This document shows, piece after piece, positions 24,901-31,800 of a stretch of 64,000 nt of DNA. Both the position numbers and the translations under genes were made by a program. Position 1 is the first letter of the stretch; the number at the start of each line of letters is the position of its first letter. Origin of the DNA: Cotesia glomerata (taxonomy: Eukaryota; Arthropoda; Insecta; Hymenoptera; Braconidae); assembly GCF_020080835.1 (NCBI RefSeq), contig NC_058164.1, positions 23,213,510 to 23,277,509 of the forward strand, in the 5' to 3' direction. Below the pieces are notes generated by a model, which searched no databases, was not told the origin of the DNA, and saw only the letters and a list, made by a program, of their open reading frames with translations.

Positions 24901-27900
24901 CTTGGAATGTTTTTATTGATTTTGGAAAGTGAAATCGATTTATTTATAGTATTAAAATAAGTATTTGAAAGTTTTTGCCTGCAATTATCGAAATAGAAAA
25001 TGAGTGAGTTAACAATGAAAGTTTTTTGTATATTTAGAACATTAGAATTTTCATCTGTAATAATTGTTTGAATCAGTCTATTTTGAGTTGATACTATAAA
25101 ATTTCGTATGGTACTATAAGCACCACCCTAGACAATAATTTCATAGTTTAAAAAAAATTTTTTTTTTAAAAAATGGTCTTTGTTGTGACAAGAAATCAAT
25201 TTCTTGGAAATTTTCAACAATTTTATTTTTTATTATAACACTGCTAATTTTTTCTCACAGTGTTTATAAATAAAAAGTTTAATGTCGAGAAATAAAAAAA
25301 AAAAAGAAAATAAAAATGAGAAGAAGGCTTGTCTAAGCATAATAGTTTTAAATTACGTCGAGTTAGTTCTTTATTTTTTTTTCTTTTTCTTTATAAAAAT
25401 ATTTATATTCAAGATAAATATTGTAAAAATATTAAATAAGCGTCACAAGAAAACTTACAAAATTATCGAAAGTAATGATAATAATCATAATAATAGTCGG
25501 CGAAATGATAAAAAGATTACTTATCAAAATAAGATTACCAAAATCAGGTAATTAATTCACGAGACATAAATAAAACATCGTACGACAAAAATGATGACGA
25601 TAAGTAAAGGAGGTCAACCATCCCGTTTGTTCGTGCGACAAACTGAAAAATGGCTTATTACTTACACGTTAAGGTTAGCAAACAATTATCATTGACAATT
25701 AAGTCGGCGTGAAAAATTAACGCAAGCTTGAACTCAATTCGGGGAATGAAATCAGGTTTAAAAAGTTAAATATCGCTAATTATTTCAATTGTAAGAATTT
25801 GAAAAACTGACGAACCTATGCGAGCCATTTTTGAAACGTTTCGCTATTGCAGAATATAAAATTATAAAAAATGCTGAAAATACATTCATTCCTGCTCATT
25901 TGCTAAAATATTATAACCTTGATAATTATTAATTAATCAATTTAAGTGGAGAAAATTCCATCAGAAAAATACTCGCACAAATACTGTCGGATTTTAATCT
26001 TAAATGTTAAGTATTTTAATTTCGTGATGAATTTCTTCTTTTATTGAAATATTTAATCTGATTATTGTTTCGATTATTGACAATTATTTTTACCAAAAAC
26101 TTATATACTAAAAAAAAAATTAACTTGAATTAAGAGAAATATTCTTGAACCAAGAAAATAATTTTTAGTTCAAGAATGTTTCTGCTCAAATCAAGAAGAT
26201 CAAGTTCTTTAAAATTATTTACTTGATTCAAATTAATTTTTTTTCTGTATAGGACCGTAAAAGCGAAAAAAATTATCGAATTTCAAGGAATAAATAATTT
26301 AATAGTCAATATCAGTCTAGGATATTAAATATAATTTATTGCACGCCTCATAGCGCGAAGCGCGTGAGGTAGTGCTTTACTCCCGACTCGTCAAGGTCGA
26401 GCAATTTTGTGATCTTTCAATGCCTCTATTACAACCATATTGCACTTATACAAAAATATAAGTAGATTTACATCGAGAAAAAACTTAAAGTAAACCATTT
26501 CATACTTTTTAAAAATCATTTTATGTTGCTACTTTGAAAAAATAAACGCTTCGCAAAAAAATTTGGATGTACCAACGATTACTCTCGAACAAAATCATAT
26601 ATCGCGACCGGATTTTTTTCATTAGTTCACATTTTTTTTATTAGATACACATGTACAAAAACAAAAGAACTTTTCTTATTTTTCTCACGTGAAAACTATG
26701 GCGCCTTTTAATCAACCTAGATTTTTTTAGACTACTTGCGCGTATGACAAGAAAAACGGGCGCCAATAATTAAAAAAAATAGAAAATACTCTATAAGAAA
26801 TAACTTAATTATTTTTTTTTTCTTTTAAAAATTAATTACACAATTTATTTTTTGCTTGAAAAATGAATGAGCGTTATGAGGCATGCATTTTTGGATTTTA
26901 CAAACTTTTGTAAAATTTCTCTACCTTAAAAAAATAATTTTTGAATCAAGAATTGAAAATAATTTTGTTCTTGAATAAATAACGTTTATTTTTTAATTAA
27001 TTAATTAAATTTTGCATTAAAATTACAGATTAATTTTTTGTGTGTCTAGCAGTTTTTTTTTGTACAAACACATACTGCATATCTTAACATACACTAAACA
27101 GGGAAATATAAGTAGATCAAAAGTGAATATATCATTTATTAGATTAACTAAAGGTCACGCCTTGTTTACAACATTTTTGTTTCAGTAGTTGATTTTTTCT
27201 CATAAATATTTATCGTCTAATAAGGAAGCAATGCTCGTGCACGTATTTGTTTTTTCAATTTAAATAATACTCAATTATTGTAAATAGATTTACTTACATA
27301 AAAATAAAAAATTCCGGATTTATTTATTTAAGTGATAAGCGATTCTTTCAAATCGGTGATAATTTTACTTTCAATGTTACGCCATAGCAATTATTATTTA
27401 TTCAGAGATTAGAAGTTTTAGTAGGTAATTATATACGTTTACTTTGATTGTGTAAAAAAAATTATTTGCCGCTTGAATTTGCGGGGTATTATAGCCAAGT
27501 ATAAGTTATGCAAAATCCGTCAGAATTTTAATTATTTTGTAGCAAAAAAAAAACAAGTTTATTTAATGTATTTAATCTTCTAAATATGAAATTTAATCCA
27601 GCCGTTGAAGAATTTTTAGATTAAATTAAATTTTTATTTAGCTAAAGCAAATTTTACATTTTAAATTGCTAACCAATACTTCAAACAATTTATTTCAAGT
27701 TTAAGTTTGTGAGTATTTTTCAAAAAAATTTTATCTTTTATATTTTAAATACAATAAGCGTTTAATTATATTACTATATGCTGCACAAAAAAAATAAAAA
27801 TGACGTAACATTTTTTATTGTGTAACGTAACATAAGTAAAAAATAATAAATTATTAACATTACTACGTTGAAATTAATTAATTACTCAAATGTTACTGAA

Positions 27901-28736
27901 ATTAACTGACGCATGGAAATTTTTATAACTTCTTAATAAAAAAAAGGCCATTCGGCAGCCGAAATGGAAGTAGATTTTTCAAATAAAGAAAATTGATTTT
28001 TAATAAAATAATATAATAACACTAATAATGTATAACTTAATTTATGAATTAAAAACAAAATTCAATAATAAATTTAAAACTATTTAGAACAAATTTTGGA
28101 AAAAAAATTAACTTTTGAAGAAAAAGTTTCTCAAAGAATTGCAAAGATTATAAAATTTGAATTATAAATGACCAAATTTTAAATAACTGCTTAGGAACAA
28201 CAATTTGCAAATCAATCAGATTTTTGAAACCGGATAAAATTTTAATTAAAGAAAACAATATTTAGAACTAATTTGTGACATAGTTACTGACGAATTACCT
28301 GAAAACATTACACGAAAGACTAATCATTATCGTAATTATTGAATTTACATCATGATTAAGCTATGATGCAGACAATAATTCTAAAACGGCTGCAACAGTA
28401 AAACTGTTTCATTAAACAAATTCTAAAAGGAGTAATATTGAGGCTATTACCACTTCTGAGTAGTGGAAATTGAATCTTATTAAAAGAGCTTTACGATGCA
28501 TTTTACCGAATTTTTATATCTTGTCTCGATCAGTAATTATATCAAGTTGAAGTAGTAAAAACATCAATTTTTACGATTTTCAAAATTTCAAAATCCTGTC
28601 ATTTCCAAATTACTCGCCCGATTAAGCTCATCTTCGAACTTAACCTTGGTCTTGATCGATAGATAAAGCATGTTGAGTTTGATAAGAATCGGTTATAAAT
28701 TGAAAACGCTATCGTGCTGACAAGCCGCGTTATATC

Positions 28737-28824
<88 letters not shown>

Positions 28825-31800
28825 AATACATACATATATAAACTTTTGAACTATATACATTTTCTGACTCAGCTCGACAAACTGAGTCAGAAAACGACTA
28901 AATTTTTTCAAAGTTGCGCCATGAGGACGGCTGCAATAGTTAGATTTTTATAAAATCTACTAAAAAATTAATGTAAAAAAAATTCATCGAAAAATGTTAA
29001 TTATAGAAACTAACAAAAATATTTGTTCAATTTTTTTTAAATATTAAAATTTATTTTTTATTTTAAAATAATAAAAAAAAGTGCCATTCGGCAGCCGAAA
29101 TGGAAGTAGATTTCCTACTCAAATAAAATCACAACATAAATAATACAAATACTTCAATCACACTGATAGAAGCCCTTTTCCCTAAGTTAATACGAATGCA
29201 ATAGTAAAATATCATTAAATATCTATAGATGAATAGGTTATTTTTAGTCGAGGAGAATGAAATAACATGAAAATTAAAGCTCGTTTAAATTAATGGGCTT
29301 TAAAATGCAATTTACAAAAATTCGATAAGTTATTTCATTGTATAAGTGCAATATGGTTGTAATAAAGGCATTTAAAGATCAAAAAATTGCTTGACCTTGA
29401 CGAGTCGGGAGTAAAGCACTATCTCACGCGCTTTGCGCTATGAGGCGTGCAATTTTAATCATGAGTATATTATTTTCTTGAGATACAAAGTCGAGTTTGG
29501 AACAACAAAGTGACAATCCAAAAGTGGACGCCTTATAACGCTCATTAATTTTTTAAGCGAAAAATAAATTGTGCAATTGATTTTTAAGAGAAAATAAAAT
29601 AATTAGGTTATTATTGGCACCTATTTTTTTTCTTATGCACGCAAGCAGTCTAAAAAAATCTAGCTTGATTAAGGAGGTTCGAGCGAATCTAATGTAAAAA
29701 ATAATTTCCAACTTTGAACTTTGAAATTAAGTATACGTATAAATAAATACGTCATTTATCTAATCCCAAAATTTAAAAAAGATTCACCGTTTAGTTACTT
29801 AGATATTAAATTTAAAAAATCACATATTTTATCTCCTTATACACGGGCTCTTATGGCGGACAAACTTTTGTCGAGACCTTCAATTATTTTTTTCAATATT
29901 AACCTCCCAACTTTAATGGATAAAAAACTATACACAAGAAACTTGAATTATTGCAAAATATAAAAACAATTTAGTAATAATACATTACCGATATAATTTT
30001 TGAAATAATAATAATAATGGAGGTTTTACTTGTATCACCTGGGCAGTGTTTTACAAGGGAGGGTGGGGTATTATTTTTCACTTCCCTTTGTTACACAACA
30101 TACTTTTTTCCCAGCTCTACTTTGTATTTACTTCCATCATTATTATCACTTCATTATACTCACTACTTCTTTTGACCCCACCCCCCTGCATGTCGGGATT
30201 TTTTCATTCCCAACACACACTTCTTAATGCGGCTGTGGACCGACTTGTGCCTTCTGTACCGCATTCACCCTGGTCCTTACCACTCGGGTATTGGAGCAGA
30301 AACATGGGGAAACCACAGAAAAAACCCACGTTAGTACAGTCGGAGCTGGGTTAAGTCTACAGTGATTGATAAGAAATTCTTCTTTATCGACCACTGGAGC
30401 ATTAGGCCCCTATCCTAGTGTGCAGAGATCCCTCGCGCTAGCCAACGCTGACTACCCTGATAGCCAAGTTGGTCGCAACTTTCCGTCGATTTACTGCCGC
30501 AACTTGTCACCAACTTGGTGGCAAGTCGTGGAAATGAACTCGGTTGTTCACCAAGTTGTCACCAAGTTGTCGGCAAAAATTGCTTTCGAAACTCTTTCGC
30601 ACCAAGTTGACGACAAGTTTCTCAAGAAATTTGGCGACATATTGCGGCAGTATATTGGTCTTGTTTTTCTCAGAAACTTGTAGCCAACTTGACACCAACA
30701 GTTACAAATTCGGAAGCTGACCACAAGTTGCCGCTAAGTTGGTGGCAACTATCTGACACCAACTTGGTTGGTCTGAAACTGTGGCTATCAGGGTAGAGTG
30801 ATCACTCATTCAAGTTGTTGCTTAAATGGGTGATCACCCAAGTCAGACGTGTGCCGCCCGGCTATCTCTGTCACCTCCAGAGGCTGGCAACATTAACGCA
30901 CATATTTTTATTTATAATCACTGAAAAATATTGGTGCGTGTCGGGATCGAACCCGGGTCCCACTCTTTCGAAAAGCGGGCACTGAACCGACCAGGCTATT
31001 GCCAGCCTCAACTAATTTTTGAAATATCGAAAGTCAAATTTTATGTTTGTGACTCGTTTATCGTCAGCCATTTATTCGAATAAAGATTTGACAACATCGC
31101 GTCAACAGCTGATAAAAAAGAAAAGGATAGAAATATAGTTACAGAGAGAGAAATGTTTAACTCACACTCTCATCCACGTCTCAGTTATGGGTATAATCAA
31201 ACGCGCTATTGCCAAATCTGTTTATTTATTCCGGCAAGTAATGAATACCAAAGTCATTTTATTACTTTACTTTATTAAATAGTTAAAAATCATCAATTGT
31301 TAAATTTTTTTAATTATTTTAAATTAAAATAGAGGATTTTGACGAATATTGGGAAGACTAAAATTTAAAAAAAATTTTAACACTATTTTGACTCATTAGT
31401 TACGCTCGAACTTCCTTAAGTGGCGCCATAGTTTTCACGCGAGGAAAATAAGAAAAGTTCTTTTGTTTTTATACATGTGTATCATAGTAAATTTTAATAA
31501 AATTCATTAGAAAAAAAAATAAACGACGTAAACTAGGCTACTGATATGAAATACGGCACGAGTTTATCGAATTATAGAACTAATGAAAAAAATCCGGTCT
31601 CGATATGTGATTTTGTTTGAGAGTAATCGTTGGTACATACAAAATTTTTTTCGAAACGTTTATTTTTTCAAAGTAGCAACATAAAATGATTTTTAAAAAG
31701 TATGAAATGGTTTAATTTAAGTTTTTTCTTGATGTCAATCTACTCATGTTATTGTATAAGTGCAATATGGTTGTAATAGAGGCATTTAAAGATCACAAAA

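Noticed and set aside
25282..25551. Lys/Asn-rich 89-codon ORF
   Set aside because: Low-complexity AT sequence, with no domain or conserved feature.
28693..28953. Tyr/Ile-repeat ORFs over the AT tract
   Set aside because: They are translations of a dinucleotide microsatellite.
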